Below, piece after piece: positions 17,916-26,253 of a DNA stretch of 64,000 nucleotides. The first letter of the stretch is position 1. The number at the start of each line of letters is the position of its first letter. Under the pieces are notes generated by a model. The model was not told the DNA's origin, made no database searches, and was given only the letters and a program-made list of their open reading frames with translations. The position numbers were made by a program, and so were the translations under genes. The DNA comes from Pectinatus sp. (GTDB lineage Bacteria > Bacillota > Negativicutes > Selenomonadales > Selenomonadaceae), in assembly GCA_020025135.1 (NCBI GenBank), contig JAHHSQ010000001.1:1-64000 (forward strand), in the 5' to 3' direction.

Positions 17916-18218
17916 TCAAAGAATGGTTTGTACGAAATGCAAACCAGTAATTACAGATTTTATAGTCTCAATTCCAGTAGCGGATACGGTTTGCAGTCCT
18001 AAAACGGGGCATGTATTTTTTTATCTTGCTGGTATATCGACCACTTGGCCCTGCACACATCTTAAAGATGGCGTATTGCTTATTTTATCGGCAAATTGTT
18101 TGGCTAATGAATTGCCAAAATGATAAAATACTTTTAATAGCAGGGCGCGTTGATATTTCTCTCGAGATAAATGTACAAATTCTATCTTTTGGAGAATATG
18201 GAATTTTTTAAATGATGA
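17916..18218 (-). pseudogene. Possible decayed reading frame between dnaG and rpoD
   Basis: Downstream of dnaG the minus strand holds a frame of about 100 codons, open except for one TAA, which ends just before the rpoD ribosome site. The first part reads protein-like (EKYQRALLLKVFYHFGNSLA, then LRCVQGQVVDIPAR), then a TAA, then CPVLGLQTVSATGIET in the same frame. There is no normal start codon. I do not recognise the family. It may be a gene remnant, or simply an AT-rich spacer; the evidence is only the length of the frame and its composition. The plus strand also has an open frame here (17923-18123) without a ribosome site. Confidence 0.3.
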
Positions 18219-18252
18219 TTAAAATTCTCTATCGCAAAAGTCAGAATACTGA

Positions 18253-20022
18253 CTATAGAGTGGATATTTCTTGCTTGATTAATTGCATTTGACGCAATTC
18301 ATTTTCAAAGTTATTGTCGCCATTTTTTTCTAGCAAAATGGCTTTTTGGCTGTGTTGTTGATATAATTTATTTAGATATTCACGTCTTAAAACGCGAATG
18401 CAATCTTTTAAGCCTTCTTTTTGTGCTTCTAAATTGGTCATTAGACAACAGGACAATTCATTGAAAGCCTTTTCCGATAGTTTTGTTATGGCTAGTTCTT
18501 CTTGCCAACCGACGTGTTCATTGTCTTGGAAAAAAGCAATGATTTCGCGGTGTCTAGCATCCATAAAGACTTCTACCGATTTTAGTGCTCCTAAAATCAT
18601 TGTTAATAGATTTGGTTTATACCAGATAGAAGCGATGAGATAGCGAGCAGCCTTTAAAACGGCATCATTAGATGATTTTAAGGGTTTTTTGATAACTAAA
18701 AAAGCGTTGTTTTTTTTATCGTAGCGGGCCAATTCTTGCCTAATACCTACTTCATCGACATGTAATAAAGCCGCTAACTGCGCCAGATAGTCGTTTAATT
18801 CGACAAAATTATCCACAGAAGCTAGCGCGGGGAGAATAAATTGAATTGCTTTTAATTTTCCTTCTAATGTATTTAGTTTAAAATTGTTTTTGATGTAAAA
18901 TAGATAGAAAGCAATAAAGGAAAAGGCCGATTCAATTAACTTTTGAAATTCCTGTGGAGTGTGGTTGCGGATGAATTCATCAGGGTCTTTGCCATCTGGA
19001 ATGAATATTACTTTGGCATTTAATTGCTGTTGTTTGGCAATATTTAAAGCTCTGATAGTAGCATTTTGACCAGCAGAATCACTATCATAACAGAAATAAA
19101 TATTTTTAGTATAGCGTTTAATTTTTTGGCAATGTTCTTTGGTAAATGCAGTTCCTAAGCTGGCGACGACATTTTTTGTCCCGTGGGCGAAGAGTGAGAT
19201 GGCATCCATGTATCCCTCTACGACAATGACAAAATCATCGTGGCGAATGGCTTGCTTGGCGATATTAAGGCCAAACAAGAGTCTTTTTTTATTGAAGAGC
19301 ATTGTTTCTGGCGAATTTAAATATTTGGGCTGTTGGCCATTTTGCATGATTCGTCCACCAAAAGCGACGATATTACCGTTCTCGTCGGCGATAGGAATCA
19401 TAAAACGTCCTCTAAAGCGGTCATAAAAACCAGGAGCATTTTTTTTGGCGACAATTAAACCTGCCTTGAGTAATAAATCCGTATTGATGCCACGTTTAGA
19501 GAAAGAGCGATGTAACTTGTTCCAATGGGGTGGTGAAAAACCTAGCTGGAATTGCTCGACGATTTCAGCGGTAATATTGCGACCTTTTAGATACTGTAAG
19601 CAATCTGTCCCGTATGGTGTTTTGGTCAGACAATTATGGAAAAAATTGCGGGCTAATTGCATGACGTTGAGTAAATCTTTATGTAATTTTTCTTGCCTAA
19701 TACTGTTTGCAGACTGTTTAAAGGTGGGCGGTTTAATACCCAACTTTTCTCCCAACAGCTTTATGGCATCGCCGTACCCAATGTTCTCTATCATGGAAAT
19801 GAATTTAAAAGCATCGCCACCTTGGTGACAACCGAAACAATAAAAAAATCCTTTTTCCGCATTTACAGAAAAAGAGGGAGTTTTTTCATGATGAAAAGGA
19901 CAACATCCCCAATAATCTTTTCCACGTTTGGTAAGAGGCAGATATGCGGAGATGACGTCGTAGATATTAACAGACGCGCGTACTTGTTCAACAAAGGTTT
20001 TGTAACTATTATTATTCAACAT
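18253..20022 (-). CDS. dnaG: DNA primase DnaG
   Basis: This 589-residue primase makes RNA primers at the replication fork. The N-terminal CHC2 zinc site is CPFHHEKTPSF...FYCFGCHQGG (about 41-67). The catalytic core follows with FGGRIM, and the TOPRIM domain has VVEGYMDAISL (about 268) and YDSDSAGQNA. The C-terminal DnaB-binding domain is present but divergent. GAGGAC stands five bases before the ATG. The gene is transcribed towards rpoD, separated from it by a 350-nt gap. Confidence 0.97.
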   Translation of the reverse strand: MLNNNSYKTFVEQVRASVNIYDVISAYLPLTKRGKDYWGCCPFHHEKTPSFSVNAEKGFFYCFGCHQGGDAFKFISMIENIGYGDAIKLLGEKLGIKPPTFKQSANSIRQEKLHKDLLNVMQLARNFFHNCLTKTPYGTDCLQYLKGRNITAEIVEQFQLGFSPPHWNKLHRSFSKRGINTDLLLKAGLIVAKKNAPGFYDRFRGRFMIPIADENGNIVAFGGRIMQNGQQPKYLNSPETMLFNKKRLLFGLNIAKQAIRHDDFVIVVEGYMDAISLFAHGTKNVVASLGTAFTKEHCQKIKRYTKNIYFCYDSDSAGQNATIRALNIAKQQQLNAKVIFIPDGKDPDEFIRNHTPQEFQKLIESAFSFIAFYLFYIKNNFKLNTLEGKLKAIQFILPALASVDNFVELNDYLAQLAALLHVDEVGIRQELARYDKKNNAFLVIKKPLKSSNDAVLKAARYLIASIWYKPNLLTMILGALKSVEVFMDARHREIIAFFQDNEHVGWQEELAITKLSEKAFNELSCCLMTNLEAQKEGLKDCIRVLRREYLNKLYQQHSQKAILLEKNGDNNFENELRQMQLIKQEISTL

Positions 20023-20042
20023 ATAAAGTCCTCAATAGAAGA

Positions 20043-20392
20043 TATAAGTCAATGAACTAGACGTCCCACCCCTTTCTGTGAAAGCAAGAGTTGTAAATGA
20101 CGTATTTTGAGGAATCAATTATAACATAAATTATAATATATATATTCCATAAAAATTTTAAATATCCTTTTAAAAATAGAAAAATAATTAAAAAATATAT
20201 AATGAGCATTATATCATAAATTTTCATTATAGTATGAAAAATATTAAAGAATGATATATAAATGTTGAAATATTTTATGATGAGAAAAACTAGCATATAA
20301 TGGAATGCTAGGTATGATATTTACTAGCTTATATGTTGATAAGGTGTTATAATAATACGAACGACATTAGAGCTTGCAGAGGAGGTTTTATT
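20043..20392. promoter_or_regulatory. AT-rich divergent dnaG/pepD spacer with a palindrome over a -10-like box
   Basis: The spacer between the divergent dnaG and pepD genes is very AT-rich. At 20290-20311 the 22-bp sequence CTAGCATATAATGGAATGCT followed by AG is an inverted repeat (CTAGCAT/ATGCTAG) that encloses TATAAT at 20296-20301. A repressor bound there would cover a -10 element reading towards pepD. No well-placed -35 is obvious (TTGAAA at 20265 is too far), so this is a candidate operator only. Confidence 0.4.
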
Positions 20393-21847
20393 ATGGAAGA
20401 TAAGGTGATTTTAGATGGTGTTTTGGCAGAATTTTCCAAACTTGCCGAAATCCCTAGACAATCACAGCACGAACAGCAAGTAAGTGATTACTTGGCAGAC
20501 CGTCTCAGAAAGATGGGATTGAGTGTGGTGCAAGATGCTCATAATAATGTCATTGCCGATAAAGCAGCGGTGGCAGGATATGAAGATGCGCCACTTATAA
20601 TGTTGCAAGGCCATATGGATATGGTGTGTGTAGCAGAAAAAGGTCGTGCTTATGACCCAGTAAAAGACAGTATAAAACTTATCAATGATGGTAAGTTTTT
20701 GCGTGCTGATGGCACTAGCTTGGGTGCTGATGATGGTATTGGCATCGCTATTGTTCTCTATATTTTAGAAAATAAATTAGTCCATGGACCTTTGCGTATC
20801 ATCTTTACGACAGATGAAGAACGTGGCATGACCGGTGCTAAGAACTTGGATAATAAGTATATCAAAGATGTCAAGTACCTCATCAACTGCGATTCTGAAG
20901 AATACGATGTAGTTACAATTGGCAGTGCTGGTAGCATGAGAATGCTTTTCAGTAAGGGCTTTTCTTGGGAAGAGGCTACAGAAAAAGTTGGTTTAGAAAT
21001 AGAAGTAAAAAATCTTTTGGGCGGACATTCTGGCATGGTTATCAATGAAAATCGTGCTAATGCCATTAAAATTTTGGCGTTGATTTTGCGTCGACTCCAA
21101 GAACAGGATATTTACTTTGAAGTTAGCAATATTGAAGGTGGTGTTGCTGATAATGCGGTTGCACCACATGCTCAAGTTAATATTAATTGCTCCAGCAAAG
21201 ATAAGGATGAAATTAAAACTTTAATAGATAATATCACTGGTGAATTGCGTGAAGCATATCATGGCATTGAAAAGGATTTGTTAGTATTAGTTAAGGAAGT
21301 GCCAGCTGGTGCCAAGGTATTGCCACAGAAGGCTTCTACCGATATGGTGTTGCTTCTCAATTCCTTGCATAGTGGCGTTTACGCTATGTCCCAACTTTCA
21401 CCAGTGTTGCCGGAATTATCCGCTAATATTGGTAAAATTGAAATTAATGGCGCGGAAGTTTCTATTTCAGTTTTGCCGAGAGCTGCTACTAATGCTAGTT
21501 TGAGCATTATTAAAACCAGCTATGGTTCTTTGGCACAGGGCTTCGGATTTAAATTAAATATCTCCGCTACTTCTCCAGCTTGGAATGGTAATCCACAAAG
21601 CCCATTAGTGGAAATGGCTAAGAGCATTTTCAAGGATTTGACTGGTATAGATATGAAAGTAGAATCTTCACATGGTGGCTTGGAATGTAACCATTTCATC
21701 AATAAAAACCCACATATAGATGCAATCTCTATTGGACCAAACAACTTGGATATCCACAGTCCACAGGAAAAATTAGAGTTGGCTACAATTGTTCCACAAG
21801 TTAAACTCTTGCAGAAATTGGTAGAGGGCTTAGCAGAAAATGCCTGA
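20393..21847 (+). CDS. pepD: Aminoacyl-histidine dipeptidase (PepD-type, M20)
   Basis: A 484-residue M20-family zinc dipeptidase that cleaves dipeptides such as Xaa-His in the cytosol. The metal-binding motifs are LQGHMDMVC and GTSLGADDGIGI, followed by TTDEERGMTGA with the catalytic glutamate pair, NCDSEE, and the late histidine of SHGGLECNHF. The open frame begins 20 codons upstream, but AGAGGAGG seven bases before ATG 20393 decides the start. Its stop overlaps the acyltransferase start by eight bases, so the two are probably translated together. Confidence 0.94.
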   Translation: MEDKVILDGVLAEFSKLAEIPRQSQHEQQVSDYLADRLRKMGLSVVQDAHNNVIADKAAVAGYEDAPLIMLQGHMDMVCVAEKGRAYDPVKDSIKLINDGKFLRADGTSLGADDGIGIAIVLYILENKLVHGPLRIIFTTDEERGMTGAKNLDNKYIKDVKYLINCDSEEYDVVTIGSAGSMRMLFSKGFSWEEATEKVGLEIEVKNLLGGHSGMVINENRANAIKILALILRRLQEQDIYFEVSNIEGGVADNAVAPHAQVNINCSSKDKDEIKTLIDNITGELREAYHGIEKDLLVLVKEVPAGAKVLPQKASTDMVLLLNSLHSGVYAMSQLSPVLPELSANIGKIEINGAEVSISVLPRAATNASLSIIKTSYGSLAQGFGFKLNISATSPAWNGNPQSPLVEMAKSIFKDLTGIDMKVESSHGGLECNHFINKNPHIDAISIGPNNLDIHSPQEKLELATIVPQVKLLQKLVEGLAENA

Positions 21848-24566
21848 AAAGGCGAGAAAACCACGCATATCCGCGCTTGAGGATATGCGTGGCATTGCCA
21901 TGTTGGGAGTTATTGGTATTCATGTAGGAGCCCAATACATAGTTGGCAATCATCTGGCCAACGCTCAACTGGTCGCGTTGTTCGAAATTGTTTCTCGATT
22001 TTCAGTTCCTATTTTCTTTTTTATTTCTGCGTTCGGCTTGTTTTATTAATAGTTCTTAGAAAATAAAGATATTAGTAAGTCTATCGGGAAACTGGTAGGT
22101 CGTGGCGTAGAGCCCTACAAAGAAATTGAATTGCTGGAATACCGTAAAACCGATTAAACTACAACATAATCTTGAGAAATAGATATGAAAGTGGCGAAAG
22201 CAGAAAAAATTAGTCGGATGATGCAAGGTTAAATCCTAAGCATTGGAAAATCGGCAATCAGCAGCCAAGCTCTGAAGAGGAGCAGGTTCAACGACTATTC
22301 CTCGTGAGGGAAGTAGGCGCAAGTGCACCGAAGTGGTTTTGCCCTAACGGATGATGCCGAGGGAGAAGAGATAGTCTGTGCTCGGGGGAGACCCTGAGAT
22401 GTTTGCCATAAAAAAGCAAACTGCGCGAAGGTAGCGAAATCGCGTGAACAGTACATTGTACTTAGAAAACAGAATTTAGATATCAATGCACCATTTTCCT
22501 ATGTGGGTTTTATAGAACAGCGGCAGGTCCGCTTGTAATGTAAGTGTGTTGGGAAACCAGCACATGCTAGCCCATTAATTACAGAAACTGAATTGCTGGA
22601 ATACCGTAAAGCTGAATAAACTACAACATAATCTTGAGAGAGATAGATGTGAAAGTGGCAAAAGCAGAAAAAATTATTCAGATACCAAAAGAATAAAATC
22701 TAAATGGAAAGGGAGAATCGGCAACCAGCAGCCAAGCTCTGAAGAGGAGCAGGTTCAACGACTATCCCCAAAGGGAGTAGACCAAAGCTGGTCGAAGTGG
22801 TTTCGCCCTAACAGATGATGCTGAGGGAGAAGAGATAGTCTGTGCTTGTAGGAAACTGCAAGAAGTTAAAAAAACTGCATGAAATTAGCGTCTTCATGTG
22901 AACACAAGGCAAAAACGGCCACAGGAAAAAGCGTTTTAAGACGGTTTTAATACCGTATATTGTATGGTCTTTCATTTATTAAATTTAGGTAAACGTATAG
23001 AGCAATCTGTATGAAAAAATACTGCTTGAATTGCTGGAATATCTTAAAGCCAAATGCACTAAAACGGAATTTTGCAAGATAAATAGACGGGAAAGTGGCG
23101 AAAGTAGAAAGAAGCATTTGGATGACATAAGGTTAAATCCTAAGTGTTATAAATAGACAATCAGCAGCCAAACTCTGAAAAGGAGTAGGTTCAACGACTA
23201 TCCCAAAAAGGAGTAGGCCGAAGTCGGCCGAAGTGGGCAGCTCTTGTAAAAGATGAAGAAATAGTCTGACCTTTCGCGAAAGCGAAAGAAATTTGTCTAA
23301 GGTTGACAAACTACGCGGAAGTAGCGATTCTGTGTGAACTATAGATATTGAGCTTATAATTTACAGTGTATCGTACCAAAATCTCGGTTTTTTTTATCCA
23401 GGAGAATTGTTAAAGATATTGTTCTTTGGTTTGGCCTGTTATCAGCTGTATTTTTTGGTCATCTTATTAAGTTTGATAATTTGTATTGTCAGCATAGTAA
23501 GCGTATAGAGCAATCTGTATGGTAAAATACTACTTGAATTGCTGGAAACTCTTAAAGCCAATTGTACTAAAGCGCAATTTTGAGAAAGAAATCAACGCCA
23601 AGGTAACGAAAGTGGAAAAAAACAATTGGATGGCATAAGGTTAAATCCTAAGTGCTATAAATAGACAATCAGCAGCCAAACTCTGAAGAGGAGTAGGTTC
23701 AACGACTATCCCCAAGGGGAGTAGGCCGAAGTCGGTCGAAGTTGGTAGCTCTTTGGAAAAAGAGGAAGATGTAGTCTGAACTTCCGTGAAAACGGGAGAA
23801 GTTGTGTAAACTGCATGGGCATAGCGAGCCGATGTGAACAAAAATTGTATGGTTTTACATTATGATGCCGATTTGGATTTTTATGATTCAAGCGGCCAAT
23901 GAATACTATTTGATTGCCTTTTTGCTTTTACAAATAGTGATAGATTATTATTCTAGTTTTGTTTTAAATCCTTATACGATGCCAAGTAGCTTGTGGAAGG
24001 ATTTATTGTTATATCGCTTAAATTATTGGGTGATACATTATTTTTTCATTTTTCTATTGGGTGGCTATTTGGCAGTGCGATTTGCTGAATTTCGCACCTT
24101 TATGCAGAAGCATTTTTTTGCCATTACAAGTGTATTTATCCTTTCTTTAGGCTCTCTTTTGGGTTATTATTATTATTGCTTGTGGGTAAAAAAATATTCT
24201 TTGCTAGGAGCAGTTAATACTGCACATCAGTTGTCGCCTGCTGGAATATTTTATACCTTAGGAGCGACGATTTTTCTGTTCGCTTTCTTTGATAGCCAGA
24301 AGTGTCCGCAAATCATGCGCAAATTGTTTTCTTTTTGCGGAAAACATTCCTATTTTTCGTACCTCTGTCACCCCATTTATTTGTCGATATTTGGGTATTT
24401 CTTGCACCGCTATCAAGTTGTCTTATCGGCTCCAGTGGCGTTGGGAATGTATGTATGTGTAGCAAGTATAGCAGTGCTTACGGGGGCTTTTTGTAGACAA
24501 TTTTCGAAGCGATATGTTCCATTGTTAAATATCTTGACAATTGGTGTATATCCACGCAAAAAATAG
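21840..24566 (+). CDS. Acyltransferase family 3 membrane protein, five exons split by four group I introns
   Basis: Exons 21840-22046, 22473-22513, 22925-22979, 23353-23467 and 23848-24566 total 1137 nt, a whole number of codons, giving 378 residues ending at TAA. The product is a polytopic OafA/NodX-like O-acyltransferase that likely acylates a surface glycan. It opens with DMRGIAMLGVIGIHVG, which holds the family Arg and His. Joins read FGLFY-NLDINAPF, YVGF-M-KKRFKTVLIPYIVW, WSFIY-LIIYSVSYQNLG and FLVIL-L-WFYIMMPIW, each fitting the family pattern and hydrophobic helices. Exons 2 and 3 are only 41 and 55 nt. Unspliced, translation stops directly after codon 69. It overlaps pepD by eight bases. 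Confidence 0.9.
22047..22472 (+). ncRNA. Group I intron 1 of the acyltransferase gene (426 nt)
   Basis: The exon ends TTTTAT and the intron opens with TAATAG, giving immediate in-frame stops. The guide GTAAGT is at 22075-22080. P (GAATTGCTGG) is at 22128-22137, Q near 22256-22270, R (GTTCAACGACTA) at 22286-22297 and S (GAGATAGTCTG) at 22368-22378. The P-Q helix is CCGATTAA with TTAGTCGG. The 3' end was placed at G22472, the only G in the right codon phase that continues the family sequence (NLDINAPF). That leaves a longer tail after the conserved GTGAAC than in the sister copies. Confidence 0.9.
22514..22924 (+). ncRNA. Group I intron 2 of the acyltransferase gene (411 nt)
   Basis: The exon ends GGTTTTAT and the guide GTAAGT is at 22540-22545. 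Q ends near 22740, R (GTTCAACGACTA) is at 22753-22764 and S (GAGATAGTCTG) at 22832-22842. The P-Q helix is CTGAATAA with TTATTCAG. The 3' splice is placed after G22924, giving the join GF-M-KKRFK. G22918 and G22909 are also in phase and would add two or five residues, so the exact 3' boundary is the least certain of the eleven. Confidence 0.88.
22980..23352 (+). ncRNA. Group I intron 3 of the acyltransferase gene (373 nt)
   Basis: The exon ends CATTTAT and the intron starts with an in-frame TAA. The guide is GTAAAC (22989-22994); its fifth base is A where the other copies have G, matching a U in the exon as a Watson-Crick pair. R is at 23189-23200 and S (ATAGTCTG) at about 23261-23268. The P-Q helix is CCAAATGC with GCATTTGG. 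The end is at G23352; a second in-phase G at 23373 would shorten the protein by seven residues. This is the smallest of the set. Confidence 0.9.
23468..23847 (+). ncRNA. Group I intron 4 of the acyltransferase gene (380 nt)
   Basis: The exon ends ATCTTAT and the guide GTAAGC is at 23497-23502, pairing with CTTAT. R (GTTCAACGACTA) is at 23697-23708 and S reads GATGTAGTCTG at about 23768-23778. The P-Q helix is CCAATTGT with ACAATTGG. The intron ends at G23847, in the context AAATTG followed by TATGG, and the join restores a Leu codon in the helix FLVILLWFYIMM. Confidence 0.92.
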
Positions 24567-24667
24567 GATTGCCTTTTTTAATTAATTGTGATATATTATT
24601 CGAGTATGGCTAAGTAGCGATATAATTAAATTTGTCAATAGAAGTTATTTGAGGAGGCGAATTATAG

Positions 24668-24862
24668 ATGGCAAATGTTTGTGAAATCTGTGGAAAAGGC
24701 GAAATGTCAGGTATGAATATCAGCCATTCCCATATAAAGACAAAGCGTAAATGGAAACCAAATATCCAAAAAGTACACGCAATCGTAGATGGCAATGTAA
24801 AACGTATCAACGTTTGTACTCGTTGCCTACGTACCAATGTAAAGGTACAGAACCAAGAATAA
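24668..24862 (+). CDS. rpmB: Large ribosomal subunit protein bL28
   Basis: A 64-residue L28 with the zinc-ribbon type cysteines CEICGK and CTRC, the C+ form of the protein. The family segments HSHIKTKRKWKPN and VDGNVKRINVC are intact. GAGGAGG precedes the ATG. It stands alone with its own terminator just downstream. It has no intron, although it lies between intron-bearing genes. Confidence 0.96.
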   Translation: MANVCEICGKGEMSGMNISHSHIKTKRKWKPNIQKVHAIVDGNVKRINVCTRCLRTNVKVQNQE

Positions 24863-24877
24863 TTAAAGACTATATTT

Positions 24878-24907
24878 AGCCCTTATCCTGATGGATAAGG
24901 GCTTTTC
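24878..24907 (+). terminator. rpmB terminator
   Basis: The stem AGCCCTTATCC/GGATAAGGGCT with a three-to-four base loop is followed by TTTTC, a typical intrinsic terminator 15 nt after the rpmB stop. Confidence 0.9.
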
Positions 24908-24969
24908 TACATGGATTTATAAGATTAAGAGCGGAGAATATTCTTCGCTTCAACGAAGAAGGCGAAAAT

Positions 24970-26220
24970 TTGTTTAGTGCAGAGGTTGAAAAGATACAGC
25001 AAGAAGTTTTAAAGGAATGTCAACCTTATTTTGCTGTACCAGAAAAAATAGCAGAAAAAAATACTTTAAAAATGCTTTTAGCGATGCAGAAAGTCCGCTT
25101 GGCGGCTATTCATTTTAATACGTCAACTGGTTATGCCTATGATGACATAGGTAGAGATAAACTGGAGGAACTTTACGCGACTGTTTTTAAGGCGGAAGAT
25201 GCTCTAGTTAGAACGCAGTTCGTCTCTGGGACACATACACTAGCAACTGTGCTCTTGGGCATTTTAAGGCGAGGTGATGAATTGGTATCGGCGGTTGGTA
25301 CGCCGTATGACACCATGCAGACTGTTATCGGGTATCCAGAAATAACGACAGGTTCTTTGCGTGAGTATGGAGTTACTTATGAGGAAAGTCCACTTACTGC
25401 CGAAGGAAAAGTGGATTGGGATTCTTTGCGCCAAAAGATAAGTGCTAAAACGAGGATGGTACTTATTCAGCGTTCACGTGGTTACAATATGCGTCCAACT
25501 TTGACGATAGAAGAAATTGGTGAAATATGTCGTTTTGTGAAGAAGATTAAAAATGATGTAATTTGTTTTGTCGATAATTGTTATGGAGAATTTATTGAAG
25601 AAAGAGAACCGCTAGAGGTAGGCGCGGATATTATGGCTGGTTCTCTCATCAAAAACCCTGGTGGTGGCATTGCACCAGCAGGCGGTTATATCGCTGGAAG
25701 AAAAGATTTGGTTGCCAAGGCAGCCGTGCGTTTAACAGCTCCAGGCATGGGGAAAGAATTAGGTGCTTCTTTGGCCAATAATCGCTTACTATTTCAGGGC
25801 TTCTTTATGGCACCACACACGGTTTTACAGGCAGTTAAAACGGCCATATTTGGAGCGGCTTTTTTCAAAAAAATGGGATACCATGTCACCCCATTAGCTG
25901 CAGAAAAGCGTGGCGATATCATTCAGGCTATCGAACTGGGAAGTCGAGAAAAACTCTGTGCCTTTTGTCGGGGTATTCAAAAATATTCTCCAGTAGATTC
26001 TTATGTGACTCCAGAACCTTGGGATATGCCAGGTTATAGCGACCAGGTAATAATGGCAGCGGGGACATTTGTTCAGGGAGCTTCTATTGAATTGAGCGCC
26101 GATGGCCCTATCAGAGCTCCTTATAGCGTCTACATGCAGGGTGGTTTGACTTTTGAACATGGCATGTTGGCGATTATGGGAGCAGCGGAAGAAATGTTAA
26201 AGACCGAAAAAAATGATTGA
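24970..26220 (+). CDS. PLP-dependent methionine gamma-lyase-like protein (aluminium-resistance family)
   Basis: A 416-residue member of the Met_gamma_lyase/aluminium-resistance family (YnbB type), fold-type I PLP enzymes. The likely PLP-binding lysine lies in GSLIKNPGGGIAPAGGYIAG. Other conserved parts are FNTSTGYAYDDIGRD near the start, FVSGTHTLATVL for the phosphate-binding turn, and CFVDNCYGEF with the aspartate that contacts the PLP ring. The reaction is not established for this branch; a C-S lyase role is an inference. The start is a TTG after GAAGGCG. mfd follows 33 nt later. Confidence 0.85.
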   Translation: MFSAEVEKIQQEVLKECQPYFAVPEKIAEKNTLKMLLAMQKVRLAAIHFNTSTGYAYDDIGRDKLEELYATVFKAEDALVRTQFVSGTHTLATVLLGILRRGDELVSAVGTPYDTMQTVIGYPEITTGSLREYGVTYEESPLTAEGKVDWDSLRQKISAKTRMVLIQRSRGYNMRPTLTIEEIGEICRFVKKIKNDVICFVDNCYGEFIEEREPLEVGADIMAGSLIKNPGGGIAPAGGYIAGRKDLVAKAAVRLTAPGMGKELGASLANNRLLFQGFFMAPHTVLQAVKTAIFGAAFFKKMGYHVTPLAAEKRGDIIQAIELGSREKLCAFCRGIQKYSPVDSYVTPEPWDMPGYSDQVIMAAGTFVQGASIELSADGPIRAPYSVYMQGGLTFEHGMLAIMGAAEEMLKTEKND

Positions 26221-26253
26221 GACAGTGTCTTGTTGATAAGTTGAGGTAGGAAA

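Noticed and set aside
22047..23847. MITEs, insertion sequences or IStrons
   Set aside because: No terminal inverted repeats, target duplications or transposase fragments were seen, and the copies preserve RNA helices by paired changes.
22980..23847. Antisense reading frames such as 23641-23841 and 23706-23891
   Set aside because: They lie within the ribozyme cores, have no ribosome site and recur only because the core sequence is repeated.
21840..24566. Acyltransferase region as a pseudogene broken by frameshifts
   Set aside because: The breaks are all 370-430 nt insertions of one structured family at the same target motif, and precise removal restores a frame with whole codons and correct family sequence. 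Decay would not do this.
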